This document shows positions 25,517-34,440 of a stretch of 64,000 bases of DNA, piece by piece. Below the pieces are notes generated by a model that did not search any database, was not told the DNA's origin, and saw nothing but the letters and a program-made list of their open reading frames with translations. The stretch comes from Thermoleophilaceae bacterium. GTDB lineage: Bacteria > Actinomycetota > Thermoleophilia > Solirubrobacterales > Thermoleophilaceae. The translations under genes were made by a program, and so were the position numbers. The stretch's first letter is position 1; each line of letters opens with the position of its first letter. Location of the stretch: positions 1-64,000 of the forward strand of contig DASUWY010000051.1 in the NCBI GenBank assembly GCA_036378175.1, given 5' to 3'.

Positions 25517-28077
25517 GAGCGCAGCACCTCGCCGTCCGGGTCGAAGAACGGGCGCGTGACCACCTCGGCGTCGAGCGTCCGCCCCTCGTCCGAGATGACG
25601 ATTCCGGCGCCGTCCTCGGCGAGGTGCGCCGGCACCCACGCCATGCCGATCGTCCGGCCGAGCTGGCGCGAATGCCGTGCGCTCGTCACCTGACCCATCG
25701 GTCCGCCGTCCTGGTTGAGCACCACAGCGCCCTCGGTGGGGACGTGGCCGTTCGGCAGCGTGAACCCCACGAGCGCCGTCTCCTGCGGGCTCTGCACGGC
25801 GCGCTCGAGCGCCCACTTGCCGATGAAGTCCTCCTCCTTGTCGAGCTTCACGATCCACGGCATTGCCGCGCCGTACGGGTTCGACTCGGAGTCGGTGTCC
25901 TGGCCCACGAGGATGTGCATCTTCTGCAGGCGCAGAATGCGCTGCGGCTCGAGGCCGAACGGCCGGATGCCGTAATCGGCGCCGGCTTCCAGGATCTTGT
26001 TCCACACGTCCTCGCCATACGCGGAGGGGAAGTGGATCTCGTAGCCCAGCTCGCCCACGAAGCCGATCCGCAGGATCAGGCTCGGCGCGCCGGCCACACG
26101 GCCACGCTGACCGTCGAGGTAGGGGAACGCCTCGCCCGACACGTCGAGGTCGGTGAGACGGCTCATGATCTCGCGCGCGCGAGGGCCCGCCAGGTTCACT
26201 GCGGCCAGCCCCTGCGTCACGTCCGTGAGCGTCACGTCCATGCGCCAATCGGCGAGCCACCACGCGAACCACTGCTCCACCGCGCCCGCGCCGCTCGACG
26301 TGGTGGTGACGTAGAACGTCTCGTCGTCCAGGCGGCACACGGTGCCGTCGTCGGTGATGCGGCCGGCGTCGCTCGTGAGCACGCCGTAGCGCACGCGTCC
26401 CGGCCGCAGGTTGGAGAAGCGGTTGGGGTAGAGGCGGTCGAGGAACTCGCCGGCGTCCGGGCCGCGCACAATCAGCTTGCCGAGCGTGGACACGTCGATC
26501 AGCCCGGCGGACTCGTGCACGGCCAGCGCCTCGCCCTGCGGATCGCCGTAGTCGTACGCGCGGCGCCAGTCGCCCGCCCACAGCATGCTCGCGCCCTGCT
26601 CACGCTGGCGCGCGTGAATGGGAGTGCGCTTGGCGGGCTCGAAGGGCCTCCCGGCCAACGCGCCCAGCGGAACTGTGGACCAGGGTGGGCGCGCCGTGGT
26701 GGTGCCCACCGCCTCGGGGCTCTGCCCGGTCTCCTCCGCGATGAGCCGCTCAGCGGCGCACTGGCACATCCGCCCCTGGCAGGGGCCCATCGTGGTTGTG
26801 GTGTAGCGCTTTGAAAGCTCTGCGGTGTCGTAGCCCTCGGCAACGCTGAGCTTGAAGTCCTTTGCTGTGACGTCCTCGCAGAGGCAGACGAAGGCTTTTC
26901 CGGCCGCAGGTCGCACGTCGCAGGTCGCAGGGGTGCACTCCGCCAGCTCGCCCACTGCCTCGGCGTTCGCGCCCGCCTGTCTGACGAGCGAGTTCGCCGG
27001 CGCGAAGCCGCCTGACACCACGAGCAGGTCGCACGGGATCGTGTCGCCGTTGCTCAGCACCGCGGCGGTGACGGCTCGCCTCCCCTTCGCCTTCACCACC
27101 GTCGCTTCCGCCACGTGCACATCCACGCCGGCGGCGCGAAGCACGTCCGCGATCCCGGTGTCGTTCGCCACCACCGCCTTGGTTCCGGGGCGCACGCCGT
27201 AGAGCGAGATGAGGCGGCGCACCGCGGTGGAGAGCATCACGCCCGGCAGGTCGTTGTTCTCGAACACGAGCGGCTGCTCGATCGAGCCGGTGGCGAAGAT
27301 GTGGCGCTGCGCGCGGATCTGGTGGAGCGTGGAGTCCTGCCAGACGGGCACGAGGCCGTCGAAGTAGCCGAGCGCCGGCGCGTTCGACAGGATCTCGACG
27401 CCGGCCGCCCGCGCACGCTCGGCAAGCTGCCGCGCGCGCTCCACCTCGCCGCAAACGAGCAGCCAGCCGCCCGGCTCGGGACCCTCGTCCACGAGCACCA
27501 CGTCCGCACCACTCTCCGCCGCCTCTATGGCCGCGGTGAGCCCCGCCTCGCCGGCGCCCACCACCAGCACGTCGCAGTGACGGCGCCGGTACTCGGTTCG
27601 CCATTCACGCTCCTCGCGTGACGCGCGGCCCAGCCGCCCGAGACCCGCGGCGTTCCGCAGCACCCTCTCGTACAGCGGCCACAACCTGCGCGGCCACATG
27701 AACGTCTTGTAGTAGAAGCCGGGCGGCGTGAAGCGCGAGCCCACGCGGTCGGTCACCGCCATCAGGTCGAAGTCGAGCGAGGGCGACGCGTTCATGTGCT
27801 CCACGCGCATCCCCTCGCGCAGCGGCTCGGTGCAGGCGCGCACACCGGGAGCGCCGTCCACCGCCACGAGGCAGTTGGGGCACTGCCCGGCGCAGCACAA
27901 CAGGCCGCGCCGGCGGTGGTACTTGAACGACCGCGAGAACACGCGCTGGCCGGACGCATAGAGCGCCGACCCGATCGTGTCGCCCTCGAAGCCCTGCACC
28001 GGCTTGCCGTCGAACTCGAACGAGATCACGCGCGCGCGGTTCACGCGCTCGCCCGGCTGAGGCGCAAGGCGGCTCAT
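25513..28077 (-). CDS. soxA: Sarcosine oxidase subunit alpha
   Basis: An 854-residue multidomain subunit. Residues ~15-100 form a ferredoxin-like domain with CCAGQCPNC. Residues ~165-400 are an FAD/NAD-binding pyridine oxidoreductase part (LVVGAGEAGLTAAIEA). A BFD-like region follows near 420-470 (CLCEDVTAKD; GPCQGRMCQC). The C-terminal ~380 residues are a GcvT-like THF-binding domain that captures the methyl carbon as 5,10-methylene-THF. It is somewhat shorter than the ~960-1000 residues usual in the family. The ATG at 28077 overlaps soxD by 4 bases. Confidence 0.94.
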   Translation of the reverse strand: MSRLAPQPGERVNRARVISFEFDGKPVQGFEGDTIGSALYASGQRVFSRSFKYHRRRGLLCCAGQCPNCLVAVDGAPGVRACTEPLREGMRVEHMNASPSLDFDLMAVTDRVGSRFTPPGFYYKTFMWPRRLWPLYERVLRNAAGLGRLGRASREEREWRTEYRRRHCDVLVVGAGEAGLTAAIEAAESGADVVLVDEGPEPGGWLLVCGEVERARQLAERARAAGVEILSNAPALGYFDGLVPVWQDSTLHQIRAQRHIFATGSIEQPLVFENNDLPGVMLSTAVRRLISLYGVRPGTKAVVANDTGIADVLRAAGVDVHVAEATVVKAKGRRAVTAAVLSNGDTIPCDLLVVSGGFAPANSLVRQAGANAEAVGELAECTPATCDVRPAAGKAFVCLCEDVTAKDFKLSVAEGYDTAELSKRYTTTTMGPCQGRMCQCAAERLIAEETGQSPEAVGTTTARPPWSTVPLGALAGRPFEPAKRTPIHARQREQGASMLWAGDWRRAYDYGDPQGEALAVHESAGLIDVSTLGKLIVRGPDAGEFLDRLYPNRFSNLRPGRVRYGVLTSDAGRITDDGTVCRLDDETFYVTTTSSGAGAVEQWFAWWLADWRMDVTLTDVTQGLAAVNLAGPRAREIMSRLTDLDVSGEAFPYLDGQRGRVAGAPSLILRIGFVGELGYEIHFPSAYGEDVWNKILEAGADYGIRPFGLEPQRILRLQKMHILVGQDTDSESNPYGAAMPWIVKLDKEEDFIGKWALERAVQSPQETALVGFTLPNGHVPTEGAVVLNQDGGPMGQVTSARHSRQLGRTIGMAWVPAHLAEDGAGIVISDEGRTLDAEVVTRPFFDPDGEVLRS

Positions 28078-28322
28078 GGCGCGGCCGTCCACAGCACCTC
28101 GTTGGTGCGCGTGTCGCGCTCGGCGAGGAACCACTCCCGGCAGCCGGAGCGGTGGTACCACCACTCGCGCTGTACGCCGGCCACGTTGCGGCGGAAGTAG
28201 TTGTAGGTGTTGAGCTCGCGGACGGTGGGGCGCGACTTCGGCCGCTCGGTCACCTCGCCGCCGAACGCGAAGTCGGTGACCTCACGAACACCGCAGTTCG
28301 GGCAGGTGAGAACGAACGACAT
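28074..28322 (-). CDS. soxD: Sarcosine oxidase subunit delta
   Basis: An 82-residue zinc-binding subunit with CPNCG at 7-11 and a distal cysteine in HRSGCREWF. WWYHRSGCREWFLAERDTRT is the classic SoxD C-terminal stretch. It is the first of the four sox genes, 6 bases after the PfkB gene stop, so the sox genes are in the same transcript as metK. Confidence 0.93.
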   Translation of the reverse strand: MSFVLTCPNCGVREVTDFAFGGEVTERPKSRPTVRELNTYNYFRRNVAGVQREWWYHRSGCREWFLAERDTRTNEVLWTAAP

Positions 28323-28328
28323 CGCGCC

Positions 28329-29258
28329 CTACTCGATTGCCAGCGAGGCTTCCTCGAAGTGGGTGAAGCGCCGCAGCTCGGCCACGCGCGTCTCCACCTC
28401 TTCGGCACTGAGACCGACCACCCGCTCGGTGCCGAAGTCCTCCACGTTGAACGAGGCGAGCGCGGTTCCATACGCCATCGCCTGCCGCAGCGTCTGGTCG
28501 TCCATGGCGTCCAGCCGCCGGGCCACATAGCCAAGGAAACCTCCGGCAAACGTGTCGCCCGCGCCGGTGGGGTCGATCACCGTCTCGAGCGGGTAGGCCG
28601 GCAGCGCGAAGAACGAGTCCGCCGTCACGAGCGCAGCGCCATACTCGCCCTGCTTCGCCACCACCACGCGGGGGCCCCACGAGAGCACCTCGCGCGCTGC
28701 AGACAAGAGGTTGGGCTTGTTCGTGAGCTGGCGCAGCTCCGCGTCGTTGAGGATCACGCAGTCCACCAGCTCGATCACGCCCGTGAGCGAGCCGCGCGCC
28801 GTGTCGATCCACAGGTTCATCGAGTCGAGTGCGCTGAAGCGCGCCGCCTCGCACTGCTCGCGCACCGCGCGCTGGAGGTCCGGCTGGATGTTCGCCAGGA
28901 AGAGCACGTCGGCCTCGCGCGAGCGGTCGGACAGCTTCGGCTCGAACTCGGCGAACACGCCCAGCTCGGTGGCGAGCGTCTCGCGCGAGTTGAGGTCCCA
29001 TCCGTACTCGCCGTGCCAGAAGAACGTCCGTCCGCCCGCCACGCGCTCCACGTCGTCGATCCGCGTGCCGCGGGTGGCGAGCACCTCGAGCTCGGCGTCG
29101 CCGAAGTCGTCGCCCACCGGGCCCACCACGTTCACCTCGTCGAAGAACGACGCCGCCAGCGCGAAGTGCGTGGCGGCGCCGCCAAGCATGCGCTCACGCT
29201 CGCCGAACGGCGTCTTCACGCGGTCGTACGCGATCGACCCGACGACGGTGATGCTCAC
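28329..29258 (-). CDS. PfkB-family kinase, possible adenosine kinase
   Basis: A 309-residue ribokinase-fold kinase with an N-terminal GGAATHFA substrate loop and the catalytic [12 protein letters not shown] near residue 240, whose Asp is the base. PfkB covers sugar, adenosine and other nucleoside kinases. Here it overlaps metK by 4 bases and sits in a methyl-cycle operon, so phosphorylation of adenosine released from S-adenosylhomocysteine is the most economical guess (inference from context). A sugar kinase cannot be excluded from sequence. Confidence 0.85.
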   Translation of the reverse strand: MSITVVGSIAYDRVKTPFGERERMLGGAATHFALAASFFDEVNVVGPVGDDFGDAELEVLATRGTRIDDVERVAGGRTFFWHGEYGWDLNSRETLATELGVFAEFEPKLSDRSREADVLFLANIQPDLQRAVREQCEAARFSALDSMNLWIDTARGSLTGVIELVDCVILNDAELRQLTNKPNLLSAAREVLSWGPRVVVAKQGEYGAALVTADSFFALPAYPLETVIDPTGAGDTFAGGFLGYVARRLDAMDDQTLRQAMAYGTALASFNVEDFGTERVVGLSAEEVETRVAELRRFTHFEEASLAIE

Positions 29259-30493
29259 GCGCCCACCGGCTCAGCCTCGGGCTCCGACAGGCCGGCGGCC
29301 TCACGGAGCGCCTCGGCGCGGTCCGTCTTCTCCCACGTGAAGTCGTGGTCCTCGCGGCCGAAGTGGCCGTAGGCGGCGGTCCTCTGGTAGATCGGCCGGT
29401 GCAGGTTCAGGTACTCCCGGAACGCTCCCGGCCGCAGGTCGAAGTGCTCGTTGATGAGCGAGACGATCTGCGCGCGCCCGATCTTCTCGGTGCCGAAGGT
29501 ATCCACCATCACCGACACCGGGCGAGCCACGCCGATCGCGTAGGCCACCTGCACCTCGCAGCGGTCGGCCAGGCCCGCCGCCACCACGTTCTTCGCCACA
29601 TATCGGGCGGCGTACGCGGCGGAGCGGTCCACCTTCGACGGATCCTTGCCGCTGAACGCGCCGCCGCCATGGCGCGCGGCGCCGCCGTAGGTGTCCACGA
29701 TGATCTTGCGCCCCGTCAGCCCGCAGTCGCCCATCGGGCCGCCGATCTCGAACTTGCCGGTGGGGTTCACGAGCAGGTTGGCCCGGAGCTTGCCCTCCTC
29801 GTACATCTCGGGCGGCAGGATGGGATGCAGCACGTGCTCCCACAGATCCGGCTTGATCAGCGTCTCGGAGTCCACGCCGGGCTCGTGCTGTGTGGAGATC
29901 AGCACCTTCTCGATCTCCACCGGCCGGCCGTCCTCGTACCGAACCGTCACCTGGGTCTTGCCGTCCGGCCGCAGATACGGCAGCACATCGCCCTTGCGCA
30001 CCTCGGACAGCCGGTGCGCGAGCTTGTGCGCGAGCGAGATCGGCATCGGCATCAGCTCGGGCGTCTCGCGGGTGGCGTAGCCGAACATCATGCCCTGATC
30101 GCCCGCGCCGGCCACGTCGTGCGCGTCATCGTCATTCGCGCTCGTGCGCCGCTCGTACGCCTCGTTCACGCCCTGCGCGATGTCGGGCGACTGCTCGTCG
30201 ATCGCGGTGATCACCGCGCACGTGTTGCAGTCGAAGCCGTAGTGCGCGTTGTCGTAGCCGATCCGCCGGATCGTCTCGCGCGCGATCTTCGGCACGTCCA
30301 CGTACACCTTCGTGGAGATCTCTCCGGACACCACCACGAGGCCCGTGTTCACGAGCGTCTCGCACGCCACGCGACCCTGCGGGTCGTCGCGCATCACGGC
30401 ATCGAGAACGCCGTCCGAGATCTGGTCGGCGATCTTGTCCGGGTGGCCCTCGGTAACCGACTCGGACGTGAACAGAAACTCGGCGTCGCTCAT
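29255..30493 (-). CDS. metK: S-adenosylmethionine synthetase
   Basis: A 412-residue MetK that makes SAM from methionine and ATP. The motifs [14 protein letters not shown] (N-terminus), [12 protein letters not shown] (ATP site) and [19 protein letters not shown] (P-loop-like) are complete. It overlaps the upstream fusion gene and the downstream kinase gene by 4 bases each. Its place between a homocysteine methyltransferase and a kinase makes a local methyl-cycle module. Confidence 0.97.
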   Translation of the reverse strand: MSDAEFLFTSESVTEGHPDKIADQISDGVLDAVMRDDPQGRVACETLVNTGLVVVSGEISTKVYVDVPKIARETIRRIGYDNAHYGFDCNTCAVITAIDEQSPDIAQGVNEAYERRTSANDDDAHDVAGAGDQGMMFGYATRETPELMPMPISLAHKLAHRLSEVRKGDVLPYLRPDGKTQVTVRYEDGRPVEIEKVLISTQHEPGVDSETLIKPDLWEHVLHPILPPEMYEEGKLRANLLVNPTGKFEIGGPMGDCGLTGRKIIVDTYGGAARHGGGAFSGKDPSKVDRSAAYAARYVAKNVVAAGLADRCEVQVAYAIGVARPVSVMVDTFGTEKIGRAQIVSLINEHFDLRPGAFREYLNLHRPIYQRTAAYGHFGREDHDFTWEKTDRAEALREAAGLSEPEAEPVGA

Positions 30494-32280
30494 CCGGGCA
30501 AGCCCTCGCTTTCCGACCCCTTGCGGGTCACTTCGATCAGGTAGGCCACCATGATCTCCTCGCCGCCGAGGCTCAGGTGGTATGCGTCAGACAGCTGTTC
30601 GACGCGCTCGATCTGGTCCTTCTTCTCATTGAACAGCTCGTGGAACGGGAAGAAGGTGTAGTCCACCACGCGCGCCTGGAACCCCACCTTCTCGATCAGC
30701 TCGGAGGTGCGCTCCTGGCCGATGATCGAGAGCTGCATGATGTATGCAACGCCGTCGTCGGCGAGCGCCTTGGGGAGCATCTCGATCAGGTGGTCGATCA
30801 GGTTGCGGCCCCAGTAGTCGAGCGGGCGGTGGGTCACCACCTGCTCGAAGGGGTCCACCGGCATCTGGTAGAGGCTCGCCACGATCACGTCGTAGCGCTC
30901 CTCGGGCAGCCAGGGGTAGAGGTCCACGGCGGCGGCGCTCACGCGGTCCGCCACGCCGTTGCGGAAGGCGTTCGTGAGCGTGTTGTTCACGGCCTTCTTG
31001 TCGATGTCGATCGCGTGCACGTGCGCCGCGCCGTTCAGGGCCAGCTGCACGGCGAGAAGGCCCGTGCCCGAGCCGATGTCGAGACAGCGGCCGTGGCTTC
31101 CGATCCCCTCCTCGAACAGGTACTTCCACACGAGAAAGCTGCCCTGGGTGGGGACGAACACGCCGTCCTCCACCAGGATGTCCGGGAAGTCGAGCGGGAA
31201 CAGCGAGCGGCCGCGGCGGTCGGTCCAGCTGGGCGCGTGACCGTGGCCGTTGCCGTTCAGCTCGTCGTCTTGCAGTTCCGGGCGTTCGTGACCCGGCTTC
31301 GTGTCGGCGAGCGCCTTCTTCGCCGCGGCGATGTGCTCGGGTCCCACCCCGCAGCAGCCGCCGATGATCTGCGCGCCCTCCTCGCGCCACTGCATCGCCA
31401 TCTCGGCGTACTTCTCGCCGGTGATGTCGGACTCGAAGCGCCAGCCGGCGCTCGTGAAGTAGCCGAGGTTGGGATACACGCCGAGCGGCATGTCCGTGAA
31501 GTCGCGCAGCCAGGAGATCATTCCCGCCACGTGGTCGGGTGGGATGCAGTTGAGGAGCAGCGCGCCCACGCCCATCTCCTCGAAGCGGCGGGCCGCGCGG
31601 CCGAAGGCGTCGCCCTCCGGGCCGCCCCAGTGTTCTCCGTACACGCCGCACACGCCATGCCTACAGCGGCGGAAGCTCAGCCACACCGGTATGCCGGTGG
31701 CGAGCAGGCTCTCCACCGTGGAGTAGGTCGAGCTGCGTACGAGGGAGAGTGTTTCGAGCAGGATCAGATCGGGCGGCTCTTCCTCGAACGCGCGCGCGAG
31801 GAGGCGAACGGTCTCGTGGCCCTCGGGCGTGTCCACGTCGCCGTTGATGGAGAAGGCAACGGCCGTCTCGCCGGTGTGGCCGGCTTCCTCCACCGCGTGG
31901 CGGGCGATCTTCACTCCCTTGCGCGCGATGTCCATCCAGTGGATGGGGCGCGTGCTGTCCCAGAGGGCCGGGCGGTCGCTTCTGAGGGCGCTGGGGAGGC
32001 CCCAGGTGTCTGTGGAGATGACGTCGCAGCCGACGTTCACGTAGCTGCGGTGCACGCGTTCCACCGCGTCGGGCTGGTTCACGAGCGCACTCGTGCCCCA
32101 GAGGCGCTCCTCGAGCTCGGGTCTGTCCTCGGCCACCTCCTCGAGCTCGGTGGCGGTGCCGCCGTCGAGCATCACGCAGCGGTCGGTGACGATCAGTCTC
32201 TGGATGCGCTCCATGGCGCTCCGGGGCTCGCCGGCGCCAGGGGCTCCGTCGGCCGGCAGAGCGGTACTCACGTTTGCCAC
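30490..32280 (-). CDS. Homocysteine S-methyltransferase fused to a SAM-dependent methyltransferase
   Basis: A 596-residue two-domain protein. Residues ~25-330 are a zinc-type homocysteine methyltransferase barrel: [12 protein letters not shown] near 37, and zinc cysteines C245 (LLLNCIPP) and C309/C310 (IGGCCG). After a Gly/Asn/His-rich linker (~330-350), residues ~355-596 are a class I methyltransferase with DIGSGTG at 401-407. In place of an NPPY-like motif it has ASLYQMP, so the acceptor is uncertain. The first domain may use betaine, S-methylmethionine or methyl-THF as donor. The GTG start has GAGGAGAA just upstream. It is first in the eight-gene operon. Confidence 0.85.
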   Translation of the reverse strand: MANVSTALPADGAPGAGEPRSAMERIQRLIVTDRCVMLDGGTATELEEVAEDRPELEERLWGTSALVNQPDAVERVHRSYVNVGCDVISTDTWGLPSALRSDRPALWDSTRPIHWMDIARKGVKIARHAVEEAGHTGETAVAFSINGDVDTPEGHETVRLLARAFEEEPPDLILLETLSLVRSSTYSTVESLLATGIPVWLSFRRCRHGVCGVYGEHWGGPEGDAFGRAARRFEEMGVGALLLNCIPPDHVAGMISWLRDFTDMPLGVYPNLGYFTSAGWRFESDITGEKYAEMAMQWREEGAQIIGGCCGVGPEHIAAAKKALADTKPGHERPELQDDELNGNGHGHAPSWTDRRGRSLFPLDFPDILVEDGVFVPTQGSFLVWKYLFEEGIGSHGRCLDIGSGTGLLAVQLALNGAAHVHAIDIDKKAVNNTLTNAFRNGVADRVSAAAVDLYPWLPEERYDVIVASLYQMPVDPFEQVVTHRPLDYWGRNLIDHLIEMLPKALADDGVAYIMQLSIIGQERTSELIEKVGFQARVVDYTFFPFHELFNEKKDQIERVEQLSDAYHLSLGGEEIMVAYLIEVTRKGSESEGLPG

Positions 32281-32395
32281 TTCTCCTCGCCTCTCTCAGG
32301 TCCCCGGTCGGGCTGATGGCCCGAGCCTGGCGTGGATGGTGCTCCACGGGTCGCTTGGCTGCGACCCCCATCACGCCTGACTTTCCCTACCTTTT
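32281..32395 (-). ncRNA. Structured 5' leader of the methyl-cycle operon, no known class
   Basis: Read on the minus strand, this leader holds three adjacent perfect hairpins. GGGTCGC-AGCCAA-GCGACCC lies near 32349-32368. CGTGGA-GCACCA-TCCACG, near 32332-32349, shares one base with it. TCGGGC-CATCA-GCCCGA lies near 32308-32324. A purine-rich stretch with the Shine-Dalgarno follows. Stacked hairpins before a homocysteine methyltransferase-metK operon suggest a cis-regulatory RNA. I tested SAM-I, SAM-IV, SAH and cobalamin core motifs by eye and none fits. Confidence 0.4.
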
Positions 32396-32406
32396 GGGCA
32401 GGTTGG

Positions 32407-32422
32407 GGCTTGTATACAAGCC
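32407..32422. promoter_or_regulatory. 16-bp palindrome GGCTTGTATACAAGCC, GntR-type operator
   Basis: This is a perfect palindrome whose core TTGTATACAA is the form bound by FadR/GntR-family regulators. It lies 127 bases before the operon start at 32280 and 110 bases before the divergent GcvT-like gene, so it could control both. No GntR gene is in the window. Confidence 0.6.
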
Positions 32423-32531
32423 TCATGCCGCTAGTTTGACGTGCTTTTGGCCACGAACCTCCCATTCGATAGGGCAAGACCTAACCGTCGGGAGGGGCGC
32501 TTTCGTCGTCGGTTCCGTACGGTCCCGGGCG

Positions 32532-33248
32532 ATGTCGCTCTACCGCAGCCCGCTGGAGGACGTGCTGCGCCGCGCCGGTGCGGTGATGACCCGCCGGGAC
32601 GGCTGGCGTGTGGCAGCGCACTTCGGTTCGCCGGCGGGTGAGCTTGCGGTATGCGCGCGCGGTGTAGGACTGGCGGACCGCTCCGAACTGGGCAAGCTGG
32701 AGCTCCGCGGCTACCCCGAGGCCATCGACCAGGTGCTGTGCCAGGTCGCTGACCGTCAGCTGGAGCCGGGCGAGGTGTTCCACGCGAACGGGGTCGCGTG
32801 GTGCCTGGCCTCGCCCGACCGGCTGTTCGCCCTGGCCGCGCCCTCGGTCTTCTTCGAGCTGAGCGAAAAGCTGCACGACGCCGTACACCGTGCTCCTGGG
32901 GTGTTGTTGACGGACGAGACCGAGGAGCTCGCCGCGCTTGCCTTGCTCGGCCCGGCGGCTCCCTCGGTCATCGCCGCGCTGGGTGCGTGGAACCTGGAGA
33001 CGATCGCTTTGCCGCGACCTTCGTTCTGCGGGATTTCGGTGGAGGGCCTGCCGGTGTTCCTGCTTGAGGAATCCGCTGCGCGGTCCCTGCTGCTCGTGGA
33101 TCGCGAGCACGCCGAGCGGCTGTGGGACCTGCTCGAGCGGGTGGGGCAGCGCTTTGGCTTGAGCTGTGTGGGTGCTGAGGCCGCGGATCGGTTCGCGATG
33201 ATCGAGCGGCAGCTCGTGCAGCGGCGGTCCAGGCCGGCTTTGGCGTAG
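32532..33248 (+). CDS. GcvT/YgfZ-like folate-binding family protein
   Basis: A 238-residue protein with a GcvT/SoxG-like fold: VGLADRSELGKLELRGYPEAIDQVLCQ near 48-75 is the LxDxSxxGKxxVxG pattern of aminomethyltransferases, and ALLGPAAPSVIAALG near 145 is another. It is shorter than true GcvT (~360 residues) and lacks clear catalytic features, so it may only bind folate. It is divergent from the methyl-cycle/sarcosine operon and may share the palindrome at 32407. The ATG at 32532 was chosen; the frame is open upstream through the leader without homology. Confidence 0.75.
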   Translation: MSLYRSPLEDVLRRAGAVMTRRDGWRVAAHFGSPAGELAVCARGVGLADRSELGKLELRGYPEAIDQVLCQVADRQLEPGEVFHANGVAWCLASPDRLFALAAPSVFFELSEKLHDAVHRAPGVLLTDETEELAALALLGPAAPSVIAALGAWNLETIALPRPSFCGISVEGLPVFLLEESAARSLLLVDREHAERLWDLLERVGQRFGLSCVGAEAADRFAMIERQLVQRRSRPALA

Positions 33249-33259
33249 GCCCCGTCGGG

Positions 33260-33709
33260 CTACCTGGGCGGGGCGGGGGTGAGGCCGTGGCGGCGCATCA
33301 CCTCACCGACCGCGGCGAGATTCGGGGGGCCGCCGGCGCTGGCCGCAAGAACCTCGGCGATCTCGCGAAAATAAGCGGATCCGAACAAGCCCGGGGTCGC
33401 GATCGCCAGGAACGTCGCGTCGATGTCGCCACGGTTCTCAAATCTGTGGACCTGGCCGCGCCGCACGCACACCGCCTCGCCGGGCCCGACCTCGACCGTC
33501 TCGCCGTCGATCGTCCAGGTCGTGGTGCCCTCCACCCCGTAGATCGTCTCCTCGAAGCCGTCATGGCTATGAGGCGCCGGCATCCGCGAGCTGGCCGGCG
33601 CGTGGCACTCAAACACGGACGCGCTTCCGTTCGAGTCTGTGGACTCCACCAGAAAGCGCACGCTGAGCTTACCGACGGTGATCGTGTCGCTGTCCATCGT
33701 CTTGTACAT
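33260..33709 (-). CDS. Cupin-domain protein
   Basis: A 149-residue single-domain cupin. Motif 1 is PHSHDGFEETIYGVEG with metal-type histidines and Glu; motif 2 is PGEAVCVRRGQVHRFEN. It probably binds a metal and a small molecule; the activity is unknown. The ATG at 33709 has AGGGG upstream; the open frame further upstream crosses the divergent promoter and is ignored. It is divergent from the MarR gene, whose operator lies between them. Confidence 0.85.
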   Translation of the reverse strand: MYKTMDSDTITVGKLSVRFLVESTDSNGSASVFECHAPASSRMPAPHSHDGFEETIYGVEGTTTWTIDGETVEVGPGEAVCVRRGQVHRFENRGDIDATFLAIATPGLFGSAYFREIAEVLAASAGGPPNLAAVGEVMRRHGLTPAPPR

Positions 33710-33762
33710 CCTGGCCCCTTTCGGTGGTCCTGTGCGTGGTGTCGCTCTCGGCCATTGGGCCA

Positions 33763-33820
33763 TTGAGTCAAGTGACTTGACCAGCGTATAATCGTTGCAT
33801 GAGTCTGTCAAGTGACTTTA
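33763..33820 (+). promoter_or_regulatory. MarR gene promoter with operators in and after the spacer
   Basis: TTGAGT (33763-33768), an 18-base spacer and a perfect TATAAT (33787-33792) form a sigma-70-type promoter. The palindrome GTCAAGT-G-ACTTGAC (33767-33781) fills the spacer, and an imperfect copy GTCAAGTGACTT follows around 33807-33818 over the start region. Occupation would block RNA polymerase, so MarR autorepression is likely; the cupin gene would be co-regulated. Confidence 0.78.
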
Positions 33821-34309
33821 CTCACCTCGAGATCCGTGGCTGAACCGCCGCCGCCGCTGATCGGGGCGCTGTTGCGAGTCCCATGGGAGACGGTGCGCGA
33901 GCGAATGCTCGCCGGCCTGCACGACCGCGGCTACACCGACCTCGTGGCGGCGCACGTGGACGTGTGGCGCTACCCCGGCCCGGAGAACCAGCGGCCCTCC
34001 GAGCTCGCGACCCAGACGCGCATGACCAAACAGGCGCTCAACTACCTGCTCGGCCAGCTCGAGCAGCTCGGATACCTCACCCGCGAGACCGACAGCAACG
34101 ACCAACGCTCCAAGCGCATTCGCCTCACGCCCAGAGGCCATGCTGCAACCAAAGCCATCTACGAAATCGTCCAAGAGGTCGAGACCGAATGGGAACGAAA
34201 GCTGGGACCCCGGAAGTTCGGCCAGCTGCGCCGCCTACTCACCGAGCTCTACACGCTCACCATGCCGACGGCCGAGGCACCGCCTGAGGGTCCCCGTTAC
34301 GAGCGTTGA
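33812..34309 (+). CDS. MarR-family transcriptional regulator
   Basis: A winged-helix MarR protein of about 165 residues: RPSELATQTRMTKQALNYLLGQLEQLGYL is the DNA-binding helix region and ETDSNDQRSKRIRLTPRGH the wing. The start is unsure: GTG at 33812 lies within an operator copy, and GTG at 33836 removes eight residues. The predicted transcription start (about 33799) falls on an ATG that opens a 14-codon ORF, MSLSSDFTHLEIRG, whose stop overlaps the second GTG; this may be a leaderless leader peptide. The ligand is unknown. Confidence 0.85.
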   Translation: MTLLTSRSVAEPPPPLIGALLRVPWETVRERMLAGLHDRGYTDLVAAHVDVWRYPGPENQRPSELATQTRMTKQALNYLLGQLEQLGYLTRETDSNDQRSKRIRLTPRGHAATKAIYEIVQEVETEWERKLGPRKFGQLRRLLTELYTLTMPTAEAPPEGPRYER

Positions 34310-34440
34310 TGTGGACGGGGGGAAGGAAACGCCGTGGGGCAGCGTCTTGTGGGTGTGACTTAGCAACAGCGCGGCCTTGACCCCCCGAGCGACAGCTCAA
34401 CCGCCGCGCCTGCACCCTTCGACAAGGAAATGGAATTCCT

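Noticed and set aside
32281-32395. SAM, SAH or cobalamin riboswitch
   Set aside because: CCAGGCTCGG recalls part of the SAH aptamer and AGGTAGGGAAAG part of cobalamin elements, but the paired partner motifs and core sequences are missing.
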